DNA of 42,888 nt from Gammaproteobacteria bacterium. GTDB lineage: Bacteria > Pseudomonadota > Gammaproteobacteria > Steroidobacterales > GCA-2729495. Below the pieces are notes generated by a model. The model saw only the letters and a program-made list of their open reading frames with translations. It searched no databases and was not told the DNA's origin. Location: contig JAJFJS010000102.1 in assembly GCA_021773815.1 (NCBI GenBank), positions 1 through 42,888 on the forward strand, written 5' to 3'. The position numbers and the translations under genes are program-made. Position 1 is the stretch's first letter. Every line of letters starts with the position of its first letter. Below, piece after piece: positions 24,894 through 32,896 of the stretch.

Positions 24894-25328
24894 TCAGTCG
24901 TCGCGCAGCCACGTTTCGGCGATCAGCCTGGCCGCCAGGCTGTCCACGTCTTCGCGGCGAATTTTCCGGCGTCGCCGGCCCGTTCGGCGCTGATCCTCGA
25001 GCATCATCCGGGCCTCGGCCGATGTCAGGCGCTCGTCGATCTCGTCCACGGGCAAACCGTGCCGCTGGCCGATGCCCGACCCGAATGACCTTGCCAGCGC
25101 TGTCAGTCGGGACTCCGTGCCGTCGATATTATAGGGTACGCCGATCACGATCGTAGCGGGTTTCCATTCCTCGATCAGGGCGACGATGTCGCGGTCGACA
25201 GCGGCCGCATCGCGAGCCGGCAACGTCTTGAGAGCAACGGCGGATCCGGTGGCGCGATTCGCGAACGCGACGCCGATACGCCGTTCGCCGAAATCGAAGG
25301 TGAGGGCTGAACCGTGGTTCGTCGTCAC
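24894..25328 (-). CDS. ruvX: YqgF/RuvX Holliday junction resolvase-like protein
   Basis: A 144-residue RNase H-like nuclease fold; E. coli YqgF is needed for 16S rRNA 5' end processing. Acidic catalytic positions lie in the segments LTFDFGERRIGVA, IDERLTSAEA and DSLAARLI. GTG start at 25328. It sits in the conserved yqgE-ruvX-pyrB order, 74 bp downstream of yqgE. Confidence 0.92.
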   Translation of the reverse strand: MTTNHGSALTFDFGERRIGVAFANRATGSAVALKTLPARDAAAVDRDIVALIEEWKPATIVIGVPYNIDGTESRLTALARSFGSGIGQRHGLPVDEIDERLTSAEARMMLEDQRRTGRRRRKIRREDVDSLAARLIAETWLRDD

Positions 25329-25402
25329 GCGATCAGGTCGGTCCGGGCAAGCAATTCTGGCCCGGGCGCCGCCGGGCGGGTGGCGAACCGGCCGGCCTCG
25401 AG

Positions 25403-25966
25403 TCAGGCATGACCGGCATCGGGGCTCATCGTCGACAGGTCAATGCCCAGGAGTCGGGCCGATTCCTGCCAGCGGTCTTCGAACGGCGTGTCGAACAGGA
25501 TGCCGGCGTTGGCCGGTGCGCTGAGCCATGAGTTGGCCGTGATCTCCTGTTCGAGCTGGCCGGCGCCCCAGCCGGCATAGCCGAGTGCGACGGCGGATCG
25601 GGCCGGGCCGCGCCCTTCGGCCATCGCAACCAGGATGTCCTGAGAGGTTGTGACCTGGATCGCATGGTCGATCGTCATCGAGCTTTCCCATGTACCTTCG
25701 GGCTCATGGATCACGAAGCCCCGTTCCATCTGCACGGGTCCGCCGAATAGCACGGGCCGGCCGGACACATCGGTATCGCAGTTTGTCAGGTTGAGCTGGG
25801 CGAATACGTCGCCGAGGTCGATATCCAGCGGCCGGTTGATCACGAGTCCGAGCGCGCCCTGATCGTTGTGTTCGCAAATGTAGGTGACCGTCCGCGCAAA
25901 ATTCGGGTCGCGCATCGCGGGCATCGCGATGAGTAGTTGGCCGGTCAGGTAGCCAGATTCTTCCAT
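25403..25966 (-). CDS. yqgE: YqgE/AlgH family protein
   Basis: A 187-residue protein of the UPF0301 (AlgH/YqgE) family, whose biochemical role is unknown; in Pseudomonas it was tied to alginate regulation. Family motifs: GQLLIAMPAM, NDQGALGLVINRP, FGGPVQMERGFVIH and LGYAGWGAGQLEQEI. The ATG at 25966 lies 9 bp after the tonB stop, so it is probably co-transcribed with tonB and ruvX, as in Pseudomonas. Confidence 0.95.
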   Translation of the reverse strand: MEESGYLTGQLLIAMPAMRDPNFARTVTYICEHNDQGALGLVINRPLDIDLGDVFAQLNLTNCDTDVSGRPVLFGGPVQMERGFVIHEPEGTWESSMTIDHAIQVTTSQDILVAMAEGRGPARSAVALGYAGWGAGQLEQEITANSWLSAPANAGILFDTPFEDRWQESARLLGIDLSTMSPDAGHA

Positions 25967-25975
25967 TTGGGCCCC

Positions 25976-26923
25976 TTAGCGGGTCTTGTCGCCGGACACG
26001 CGCGTCGAGACCATGCCGTCAGTGAATCGCCATTCATAGGCGAACCGCAGTACATCATATTCCGCGCGCAGGAACTCGGGAAACGGTTCGAACGGCGCCG
26101 AGATATTGACGATGTTCATGGCGGCCTGGTCGAGAGCCGGGATGCCGGACGAATTGCGGATGATCACCTCGTCGAGGCTGCCGTCCGAGCTGATCGCGAC
26201 CTCGAGGGTCGGGTAGCGCGTGAGCCCCGGACTGCCGGTGGATTGCGGAAAATTCAGCGTGCCGACGCGTTCGATGCGGGTCTTCCATCCGCTCAGATAA
26301 GCGGCAATTCGCGCTTCGCGCGTATTCGCACTGATGATCAGTTCGCGCTGTTCCGTGTCGCTGATCAGGGTTTCCGGCTCCGGTTTGTTGATGATCTCGA
26401 TCGCCTGCGCCTCGCCGACGAGCGATCGCGCCTGTTGCTGCTCGCTGAAATCCTGATCGTCCCGTTGCAACGGGGCCGCGAGTCGGCTCGAAATCGATTG
26501 CGCGACGATGGTCGGACGCTCGTGCAGCGGGGCCGGCATGGGCTGGCGTCGCCGCTGGTCGCCGGACTGTTCGATGCCGAGCGCATCCGCCGGCTGCACC
26601 TGGTTCAGGGCGGTCTGCAACTGCATCGGGGTCTCGGTGTTACCGGCGCCGATCATGTTCGCCTGGGCGAGCATCTGGGCATCACTGAGCGCGGTTGGTT
26701 CCCGGACCTGGTTGGTCACGAGCACGACATCGAACGATGTGGTCGAAGTGGCCGGCGGCGTGAAATCGTTCGTGAACGTGACGCCGAGCAGGATGACGCC
26801 ATGAAGCAAGCCGGCAATAAACAGCGTCGAAGACAGTCGGTCCCGGGAGGCTGCTGCCGACCACGGCATAAAGAGTCGCGGATCAACGGCCCGTGATATG
26901 CCCTGGTGACTCGTCGTGCTCAT
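25976..26923 (-). CDS. tonB: TonB-family energy transducer
   Basis: A 315-residue inner-membrane-anchored protein that would carry proton-motive energy from ExbBD to outer-membrane receptors. One N-terminal transmembrane segment (about 32-50, with His41 inside it as in the TonB SHLS motif region), a periplasmic linker rich in Gln rather than the Pro-rich type, and a C-terminal TonB domain (about 205-305; YPTLEVAISSDGSLDEVIIRNSSG). It lies between apbE/gshB and yqgE, where P. aeruginosa has tonB3, needed for twitching. No exbB or exbD is near. The ATG at 26923 is preceded not by a normal ribosome site but by a 4 x 15 bp tandem repeat. Confidence 0.9.
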   Translation of the reverse strand: MSTTSHQGISRAVDPRLFMPWSAAASRDRLSSTLFIAGLLHGVILLGVTFTNDFTPPATSTTSFDVVLVTNQVREPTALSDAQMLAQANMIGAGNTETPMQLQTALNQVQPADALGIEQSGDQRRRQPMPAPLHERPTIVAQSISSRLAAPLQRDDQDFSEQQQARSLVGEAQAIEIINKPEPETLISDTEQRELIISANTREARIAAYLSGWKTRIERVGTLNFPQSTGSPGLTRYPTLEVAISSDGSLDEVIIRNSSGIPALDQAAMNIVNISAPFEPFPEFLRAEYDVLRFAYEWRFTDGMVSTRVSGDKTR

Positions 26924-26927
26924 TTAC

Positions 26928-26987
26928 CGGGACCAGAAAAATCGGGACCAGAAAAATCGGGACCAGAGAAATCGGGACCAGAGAAAT
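26928..26987. repeat. Four-unit 15-bp tandem repeat in the tonB leader
   Basis: Four exact-length units of CGGGACCAGARAAAT (plus strand; R is A in the first two and G in the last two). On the coding strand of tonB the units read ATTTYTCTGGTCCCG and end four bases before the ATG, occupying the place of the ribosome-binding site. The pairwise A/G difference suggests duplication of a two-unit block or spreading of one change. Copy number could vary between strains. Confidence 0.9.
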
Positions 26988-27022
26988 CCATTTCCGGATC
27001 TGCCGCTGTTCTGCATGGCGCC

Positions 27023-27028
27023 ATTATA
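27023..27028 (-). promoter_or_regulatory. Probable -10 element of tonB
   Basis: A perfect TATAAT on the minus strand, about 100 bp before the tonB ATG. No good -35 is visible at 16-18 bp spacing, so it may need an activator. Transcription would start near 27016, and the 15-bp tandem repeat would fill most of the roughly 93-nt leader. Confidence 0.4.
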
Positions 27029-27100
27029 CGCGCCGGCACCGTTGAGGGGATGCCGCAGGTCGCAAAATACCGGTGTGCCGCCTGGCCGGCATCCAGCGCC

Positions 27101-28129
27101 TTATTCTGCTGCCGAGGCTATGCGCTGTGCCATGGCCGGCGTCGTGAGCAGCGTGCCGTCGGTCGTGACGAGCAGCGCGGTCGTAATTCCCATGCGTCCG
27201 GCGATTTCTTCGAAGCGGTCGGGTCCGGCAACCATCAGCGCCGTCGCCGCCGCGTCGGCCAGCTCGGCATTGGCATGAATGACCGTGACGCCGGCGGCGG
27301 CCGGGGTCGGGCGACCCGTGCGCGGATTCAGCACATGATGAAGCCGCTGGCCCTCGTGCATGAAATACCGTTCGTAGTTGCCTGACGTCACGATGGCCTC
27401 GCGCGGTGCGAGCGTGACCGTCGCGATGATCTGGCCGTCGTTGCGCGGATCGCGGATGCCGACGCGCCACGGGCGAGTGTCGCGCGTGCCGATGACCTTG
27501 AGATCGCCGCCCGCGTCGACCATCGCGTTTTCGATGCCGTAGGCGGTGAGCAGTGCACAGGCCTGTTGGAGTACCGTGCCTTTGGCGACACCACCGAGAT
27601 CGATGCGCACGGGGCCCGGCGCGGCCACGATATTGCCCTGCACCGTGACGGCCTGTCGTGTGGTCCGGCCCGCGAGCCATGCGTCGATGGCTGCCTCGGT
27701 CGGCGGTGCGCCGGCGGCGGCCGGATCGAAGTCGGCGAATCCCCAGAGCTGGACGAGGTCGCCGATGACCGGATCGAATAATCCGCCGCTCATCGCCCGG
27801 TACGTCAGACTGTGATCGATCAGTCGGCCGAGTCCCGGCGTCGTGCGCGCGGGCCGGCCGGCGGCGAGTGCGGCGTTGACCCGTCCCAGTTCGCCGTCAC
27901 CGAATGCGTACCAGTTGCGGCCGATATCGGTAATCAGCGCCTCGACGGCATCGAGCGCCCGCCCGGCGCGAGATGCGTCGTGAGCCATGATCTCGATGTG
28001 GACGAGCGTACCCATGGCGATCACGGTCCGCTCGTGGCTTTCCGGCGGCTGCGGCGTGCCGCAGGCTGCAAGCACGGCCAGCACACAGAGAATGAGGCTC
28101 CTCCAGTGTCCGGACCTGTATTCCATCAT
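27101..28129 (-). CDS. apbE: ApbE-family FAD:protein FMN transferase lipoprotein
   Basis: Attaches FMN covalently to Thr residues of flavoproteins such as RnfG/RnfD or NqrB/C on the periplasmic side. The 342-residue product carries a lipoprotein signal (LAAC, C23). Family elements: MGTLVHIEI, the FAD-pocket DLGGVAKG, VDAGGD, SGNYERYF and HHVLNPRTGRPT, with the magnesium-binding region near NAELADAAATALMV. The start at 28129 (or the next codon) is chosen for its signal peptide; in-frame upstream starts would run into gshB. It follows gshB by 34 bp. No rnf or nqr genes are in the window. Its insertion between gshB and tonB differs from the Pseudomonas order. Confidence 0.9.
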   Translation of the reverse strand: MMEYRSGHWRSLILCVLAVLAACGTPQPPESHERTVIAMGTLVHIEIMAHDASRAGRALDAVEALITDIGRNWYAFGDGELGRVNAALAAGRPARTTPGLGRLIDHSLTYRAMSGGLFDPVIGDLVQLWGFADFDPAAAGAPPTEAAIDAWLAGRTTRQAVTVQGNIVAAPGPVRIDLGGVAKGTVLQQACALLTAYGIENAMVDAGGDLKVIGTRDTRPWRVGIRDPRNDGQIIATVTLAPREAIVTSGNYERYFMHEGQRLHHVLNPRTGRPTPAAAGVTVIHANAELADAAATALMVAGPDRFEEIAGRMGITTALLVTTDGTLLTTPAMAQRIASAAE

Positions 28130-28163
28130 GCTGATAACGATGCCCCTTGGTGAGATTTTCTGA

Positions 28164-29123
28164 TTATTGAACCGACCGCAGCCGAGCCTCGATGACATCC
28201 ATCAGTTGTCCGGCGATATCCGTACCCGCGAGTTTTGCCAGTTCGCGGATGCCGGTCGGGCTCGTGACGTTGATTTCCGTCAGGAAGTCGCCGATGACAT
28301 CGAGTCCGGCGAACAGCACGCCGCGATCGCGCAGGATCGGTCCGACGCGGTCGCATATCCATCGGTCGCGGTCCGTCAGTTCGCGTGCCTCGGCCAGCGC
28401 GCCGGCCACGAGGTTGCCGCGGTTGTCGCCGGCCTGCGGGATTCGCGCCAGCACGTGCGAGGCCGGCTTGCCGGCGATCATCAGTATACGCTTGTCGCCG
28501 GCGACGATTTCCGGCACATATTTTTGCGCCATCGAGAATCTTCGGTCGTAATCCGTCAGGGTTTCGAAGATCACGTTGGCGTTGTTGTCGTCGTGGTTGA
28601 CGACGAAGATCGACCGGCCGCCCATGCCGTCCAGCGGCTTGATGACGATTTTCCGCTGTTCCTGCAGGAATCCGCGCAATTGCCGCATCGAGCGGGTAAT
28701 CAGTGTCGGCGGGCAGCAGTCCGGGAACCAGGCCGTGAACACCTTTTCGCTGATGTCACGCAGGCTGTTGGGCTGGTTCACGATCAGCGTGCCGGTCAGC
28801 TCGGCGCGCTCGAGAATATAAGTTGTAAAAATGTATTCAGTATCGAACGGGGGGTCCTTGCGCATCAGGATCACGTCGAGATCGGCCAGCCGCAGATCGC
28901 TGACCGCGCCGAGCCGGTACCAGTCGTCGCTATCGTCCGTGACGCTAAGTTCGCGGCCGTAACCCCAAGGGTCGCCGTCCTCGAGCCGCAGGTCCGCCTG
29001 CTCGAAATACTGAATGCGGAAACCGCGCGCCTGGGCCTCGAGCAGCATGGCCAGGGTGCTGTCCTTCTTCGGGTTGATTTGACTTATTGGGTCCATGACG
29101 ACCCCGAGCCGGGTACTGCTCAT
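28164..29123 (-). CDS. gshB: Glutathione synthetase
   Basis: Joins glycine to gamma-glutamylcysteine using ATP. The 319-residue ATP-grasp protein matches E. coli GshB (316). Family motifs: MDPISQINPKKDST at the start, ILMRKDPPFDTEYI, NQPNSLRDISEKVF, VIKPLDGMGGRSIF and the C-terminal FLTEINVTSPTG. GGAGG six bases before the ATG is a strong ribosome site. Divergent from pilG across about 240 bp; first gene of the minus-strand run down to the PyrK-like gene. Confidence 0.97.
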   Translation of the reverse strand: MSSTRLGVVMDPISQINPKKDSTLAMLLEAQARGFRIQYFEQADLRLEDGDPWGYGRELSVTDDSDDWYRLGAVSDLRLADLDVILMRKDPPFDTEYIFTTYILERAELTGTLIVNQPNSLRDISEKVFTAWFPDCCPPTLITRSMRQLRGFLQEQRKIVIKPLDGMGGRSIFVVNHDDNNANVIFETLTDYDRRFSMAQKYVPEIVAGDKRILMIAGKPASHVLARIPQAGDNRGNLVAGALAEARELTDRDRWICDRVGPILRDRGVLFAGLDVIGDFLTEINVTSPTGIRELAKLAGTDIAGQLMDVIEARLRSVQ

Positions 29124-29360
29124 TCACTTCCTCCACGGTACGTGTGTCTCAATTCTGTCGTAGACCTGCTGAAATATCACCTGCGGGCGGGTATTATCCA
29201 GTACGCACGAGCGTGGGTTATCGGGGGGTTCCATCGATGGGTTGGCGGTGGTTCCGGCACGTGCGGGGTCAGCGGGGGCTACTGCCGGGCGTCAATCCAC
29301 GGCGCGAATCGACATCGGCACTGTCTTGGTGTATGGGTTACATTATGTTAAAGGCTTGTG

Positions 29361-29780
29361 ATGACGGAAGCGACTGAGGTGCCGGCCGTGTTGGATGCTG
29401 CGCCGAATCTCCGCGGGCTCAAGATACTGGTCATTGACGACAGTAAAACGATCCGGCGCACGGCCGAAACCCTGCTGTCGAAAGAGGGTTGCACCGTGTA
29501 TACGGCCATCGACGGGTTCGATGCGCTGTCCAAGATTGCCGATCATCAGCCGGACGTTATTTTCGTCGATATCATGATGCCGCGACTCGACGGATATCAG
29601 ACCTGCTCGCTGATCAAGCACAACAAGACCTTTCGCAGCACGCCGGTCATCATGCTGTCCAGCAAGGACGGGTTGTTTGATCGGGCCCGCGGGCGAATCG
29701 TCGGCTCCGAGCATTACCTGACCAAGCCTTTTACGAAAGATGAATTGCTGGGCGCCATTGCGGCCCAGGTGTCTCGATAA
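29361..29780 (+). CDS. pilG: Twitching motility response regulator PilG
   Basis: A 139-residue single-domain CheY-like receiver of the Pil-Chp system, which promotes pilus extension and polarity in P. aeruginosa. An N-terminal extension of about 20 residues precedes the receiver, as in PilG. The acid pocket lies in VIDDSKT, phospho-acceptor D70 is in VDIMMPRLDG, then MLSSKDG and the conserved Lys in YLTKPFTK. I prefer the ATG at 29361 over the GTG one codon earlier because AAGG (29351-29354) is spaced six bases from it. First gene of the operon. Confidence 0.95.
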   Translation: MTEATEVPAVLDAAPNLRGLKILVIDDSKTIRRTAETLLSKEGCTVYTAIDGFDALSKIADHQPDVIFVDIMMPRLDGYQTCSLIKHNKTFRSTPVIMLSSKDGLFDRARGRIVGSEHYLTKPFTKDELLGAIAAQVSR

Positions 29781-29797
29781 CACACGGGAGTGGAATG

Positions 29798-30160
29798 ATG
29801 GCGCTCGTGTTAATTGTTGACGACTCGCCGACGGAGCAGCATGTCTTTTCGACGGCGCTGGAAAAGCACGGTTTCGAAACGGTCGTGGCGAGCGACGGCG
29901 AAGAGGCGATTTCGATCGCCGAATCGCGTTTGCCCGACCTGATTCTGATGGATATCGTCATGCCCGGCATGAACGGTTTTCAGGCGACTCGCCAGCTGGC
30001 GAAGAACCCGATGACCGCCGCGATACCGGTGGTCATGATTACGACGAAGGATCAGGAGACGGACAAGGTCTGGGGTCTGCGTCAGGGCGCCGTTGAATAT
30101 CTGATGAAGCCGGTCGACGATTCCGCGCTCGTCGCCGCCGTGAAGGCGAATCTGAACTGA
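29798..30160 (+). CDS. pilH: Twitching motility response regulator PilH
   Basis: A 120-residue single receiver domain thought to act as phosphate sink and promote pilus retraction. MALVLIVDDSPTEQ opens the domain, phospho-acceptor D52 is in LMDIVMPGMNGF, and MITTKDQETDKVWGLRQGA is a strong PilH signature; Lys in YLMKPVD. Of two adjacent ATGs, the second (29798) matches the PilH start and lies seven bases after GGGAG. The TGA overlaps the pilI ATG (TGATG). Confidence 0.95.
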   Translation: MALVLIVDDSPTEQHVFSTALEKHGFETVVASDGEEAISIAESRLPDLILMDIVMPGMNGFQATRQLAKNPMTAAIPVVMITTKDQETDKVWGLRQGAVEYLMKPVDDSALVAAVKANLN

Positions 30161-30729
30161 TGGCAGGCGCCGCGAGCACCGATCTGCGCGCGTTGCGGGA
30201 CCGGCCGTTCGAACTGTTGTGTGAACTCGAACGACGCAGCAAGGTCGCGCTGGCCGGCGCTTCGGGTCGCGATGTCGACGTCGAAGAGTGGGTCGGTATC
30301 GGCTTCCGCCTCGATGAGGAACAGTTCATCGTCGCGCGCGAGAATATTCGCGAGGTATTGATGGTGCCGGCGTTGATTACCCGCGTGCCGGGCGCCAGGG
30401 AATGGGTTCGCGGGCTCGCCAATGTCCGCGGGCACCTGCTGCCGATTATCGATCTGAAGGCGTTCCTCGGTGCGGGGCGGTTCGTCGGGCAGCGTGATGC
30501 GCGGGTCCTCGTGATCCAGGGCGCGGAACTGTCGGTGGGACTGATCGTCGATGAGGTGTTCGGCTTTCGTCGCTTCCTCGACAGCGAGCGGTCCGGGCAG
30601 GCGCCGCAGACTCTCGTCCATTGTGATCGTTTTCTGGACGGCGCCTATGAACGCGGCGTCGAGAACTGGCCGATTTTCAGCATCGAGCGCCTCGAGCGCA
30701 GCGAAGATTTTCAGCGCGCCGCGGCATGA
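30160..30729 (+). CDS. pilI: CheW-like adaptor PilI
   Basis: A 189-residue CheW-fold adaptor linking receptor PilJ to kinase ChpA. The CheW domain (about 43-185) contains GFRLDEEQFIVARENIREVL, the VPGAREWVRGLANVRGHLLPIIDL core and LIVDEVFGFRRF. The N-terminal 40 residues are a helical extension also seen in PilI. Its ATG overlaps the pilH stop by one base. Confidence 0.93.
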   Translation: MAGAASTDLRALRDRPFELLCELERRSKVALAGASGRDVDVEEWVGIGFRLDEEQFIVARENIREVLMVPALITRVPGAREWVRGLANVRGHLLPIIDLKAFLGAGRFVGQRDARVLVIQGAELSVGLIVDEVFGFRRFLDSERSGQAPQTLVHCDRFLDGAYERGVENWPIFSIERLERSEDFQRAAA

Positions 30730-30798
30730 CCGAATCCCGGTGGCCGAAATCCGGTGAGCACGTCGATACGTGACGCGCATAAAGAAAGGGTACGACAG

Positions 30799-32862
30799 AT
30801 GACGAATAAAGCCAGTGGAGCAAACCTGATGCCGTGGATGGCGGCCATCGGCGCACTCCTTCTTATCGGTGTCCTGACATTGTTGTATACCGCCGAGCGC
30901 GGCGGCGGCACATCGGTACCTGCCGCCGGCTCGGCGGCGACCGTACAGACGGCGCGTACCGGGCTGCTGGCGGCCCGAGCGGCGCTGGCTTCCGCGGACC
31001 CGGTGATGCCCGACAGCGTCGTCAAGGCGCGTCGGGCGCTGGCCGGCGTGAACACGCAGGGATTGTCGGCCGATCAGGTCAAGGCCGTGCGCAACCTGTC
31101 GTCCGGTCTCGAAACGATCGAAAACAACTGGCCGGCTCGCGAAGCCCTGAATTTTTCCACCTCCGAACTCGATTTCCTGTTGCCGCAGCTCGAAGATGCG
31201 TCCAATGAACTGGAGCAGGCTATCGTTATCCAGGGCAAGCCGGTCGTCGTTGCGCAGCTCGAGCGTTTGCGCCTGCTGTCCAGCGGCTTGCGGGACAATG
31301 TGCGGAGCCTCGTCAATGGCTTGGCCGCGCCGGCCGACGTCGCGCAGGAGATGCTGGACCGGGAGATGGCGCTCGCACAGATCGTGCGCGGATTCGAAAA
31401 CGGCGATCCGAGTCTCGGCCTGCGTGCCGTATCGGATGGCCAGTCGACTGCTGCGCTGGCGGCGCTGGCCAACAGTGCCACGCGTGTCAGTGACAACGTT
31501 CGTAACGTGCTCGCCGTCACCGACGGGCTCGCCGCGCTGACCGCCGTCGGCGGCCAGCTCAATGCGCTGGATGCCGCGCTGGGCAGCGGTGCGGCAGTCA
31601 CGGCCGGTCGTGCTGCGCCGGCGGGCTGGCAGGCCAATGCGGTGCCGGCGTTGACGGCGCTGGCGCTGCTGGTATATCTCGTGATGGCGGGACTCTGGTA
31701 TCGGCAGCGGGATCTGCGCAAGGCCGCGGATCGGCAGACCGAACAGACAGATATGAACCAGGCGGCGATCATGCGCCTGCTCGATGAGCTCGGCAGTCTC
31801 GCCGACGGCGACCTGACCGTCTCGGCCACGGTGACCGAGGATATTACCGGCGCGATCGCGGACTCGATCAATTTCGCCATCGAGGCGTTGCGTGAGCTGG
31901 TTGTTACGCTGAACGAAGGCGCGATTCGCGTCGACGGCGCGGCGCGGCAGGCTGACATGACGGCACAGCAGCTCGATGACGCAACGACGGAGCAATCCAG
32001 CCAGATCGAGGATGCTTCGCAGGCCATCCTGTCGATGGCCTCGTCGATCGAAGAAATTTCCGGGAATGCCGAACGTTCGTCTGACGTCGCCAGGCATTCC
32101 GTTGATGTCGCCCACAAGGGTGGCGATGCGGTGCGTCGGACCATCGAAGGCATGAATACGATTCGCGAGACGATTCAGGACACGGCCAAGCGCATCAAGC
32201 GACTCGGCGAGAGCTCGCAGGAAATCGGCAATATCGTCGAACTCATCAATGATATTGCCGATCAAACCAATATTCTGGCGTTGAACGCGTCGATTCAGGC
32301 GTCGATGGCCGGCGAGGCAGGCCGAGGATTCGCCGTCGTTGCCGACGAGGTGCAGCGACTCGCGGAGCGTTCCGCGAACGCGACCAAGCAGATCGAAGTG
32401 CTCGTGCGCACGATCCAGGCCGATACGAACGAGGCCGTCGTGTCCATGGAGAGAAGTACGACGGACGTCATCGGCGGCGCCCTGCTGGCCGAGAATGCCG
32501 GCGCGGCGCTCGAAGAGATCGAGCAGGTGTCCAACCAGATCGCGTCACTGGTGCAGAATATTTCCGGCTCCGCGCGGGGCCAGTCTGCGGCCGCGGCTGC
32601 GGTAACGAGAAACGTCGATATGCTGCAGGAGATTAATTCACGCACCGAGAGCAGCGCCAAGGCCACGACGGTATCCATTCGTGAACTCGCCGAACTGGCG
32701 GCACAGCTGCGCGAATCGGTCGCCGGGTTCCGCTTGCCCGCAGATGCAATGGATCACGGCCATGACATGACCGGCGAGCTTGATGCCGTTGATGTGTTAA
32801 TCGAGGATCCGCTCGACAGGCAGCCCGAAAACGCCGTAATTGCCGATCGCCAGACCGCCTGA
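30799..32862 (+). CDS. pilJ: Methyl-accepting chemoreceptor PilJ
   Basis: The transmembrane receptor of the Pil-Chp system. The 687-residue product compares with 682 in P. aeruginosa. One transmembrane segment at about 9-30, a periplasmic helical region of PilJ type (about 31-275), a second span near 278-300 ([20 protein letters not shown]), HAMP-like linker, then the cytoplasmic signalling coiled coil with hairpin tip at 503-524 ([19 protein letters not shown]). I chose the ATG at 30799 because GAAAGGG lies eight bases upstream; a GTG 45 bp earlier is less likely. No pilK methyltransferase gene follows, unlike Pseudomonas. Confidence 0.94.
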   Translation: MTNKASGANLMPWMAAIGALLLIGVLTLLYTAERGGGTSVPAAGSAATVQTARTGLLAARAALASADPVMPDSVVKARRALAGVNTQGLSADQVKAVRNLSSGLETIENNWPAREALNFSTSELDFLLPQLEDASNELEQAIVIQGKPVVVAQLERLRLLSSGLRDNVRSLVNGLAAPADVAQEMLDREMALAQIVRGFENGDPSLGLRAVSDGQSTAALAALANSATRVSDNVRNVLAVTDGLAALTAVGGQLNALDAALGSGAAVTAGRAAPAGWQANAVPALTALALLVYLVMAGLWYRQRDLRKAADRQTEQTDMNQAAIMRLLDELGSLADGDLTVSATVTEDITGAIADSINFAIEALRELVVTLNEGAIRVDGAARQADMTAQQLDDATTEQSSQIEDASQAILSMASSIEEISGNAERSSDVARHSVDVAHKGGDAVRRTIEGMNTIRETIQDTAKRIKRLGESSQEIGNIVELINDIADQTNILALNASIQASMAGEAGRGFAVVADEVQRLAERSANATKQIEVLVRTIQADTNEAVVSMERSTTDVIGGALLAENAGAALEEIEQVSNQIASLVQNISGSARGQSAAAAAVTRNVDMLQEINSRTESSAKATTVSIRELAELAAQLRESVAGFRLPADAMDHGHDMTGELDAVDVLIEDPLDRQPENAVIADRQTA

Positions 32863-32896
32863 TCGGGCTGGATGCGTTTTTTCGGCACTCCGAAAT

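Noticed and set aside
26928-26987. CRISPR array
   Set aside because: The units are directly adjacent with no spacers and no cas genes nearby.
26906-27385. Plus-strand frames encoding repeated GPEKS or RDQKN units
   Set aside because: Product of translating the 15-bp tandem repeat; the rest overlaps apbE in antisense and has no ribosome site.
29124-29360. Promoter for pilG in the gshB-pilG gap
   Set aside because: TTGGTG and CATTAT occur but with wrong spacing; apart from weak -10-like boxes I see nothing definite in this 237-bp gap.
30082-32265. 727-codon open frame on the minus strand across pilH-pilJ
   Set aside because: It is antisense to three well-recognised genes, has low-complexity Arg/Gln composition and no family signature; long antisense frames are common in high-GC DNA.
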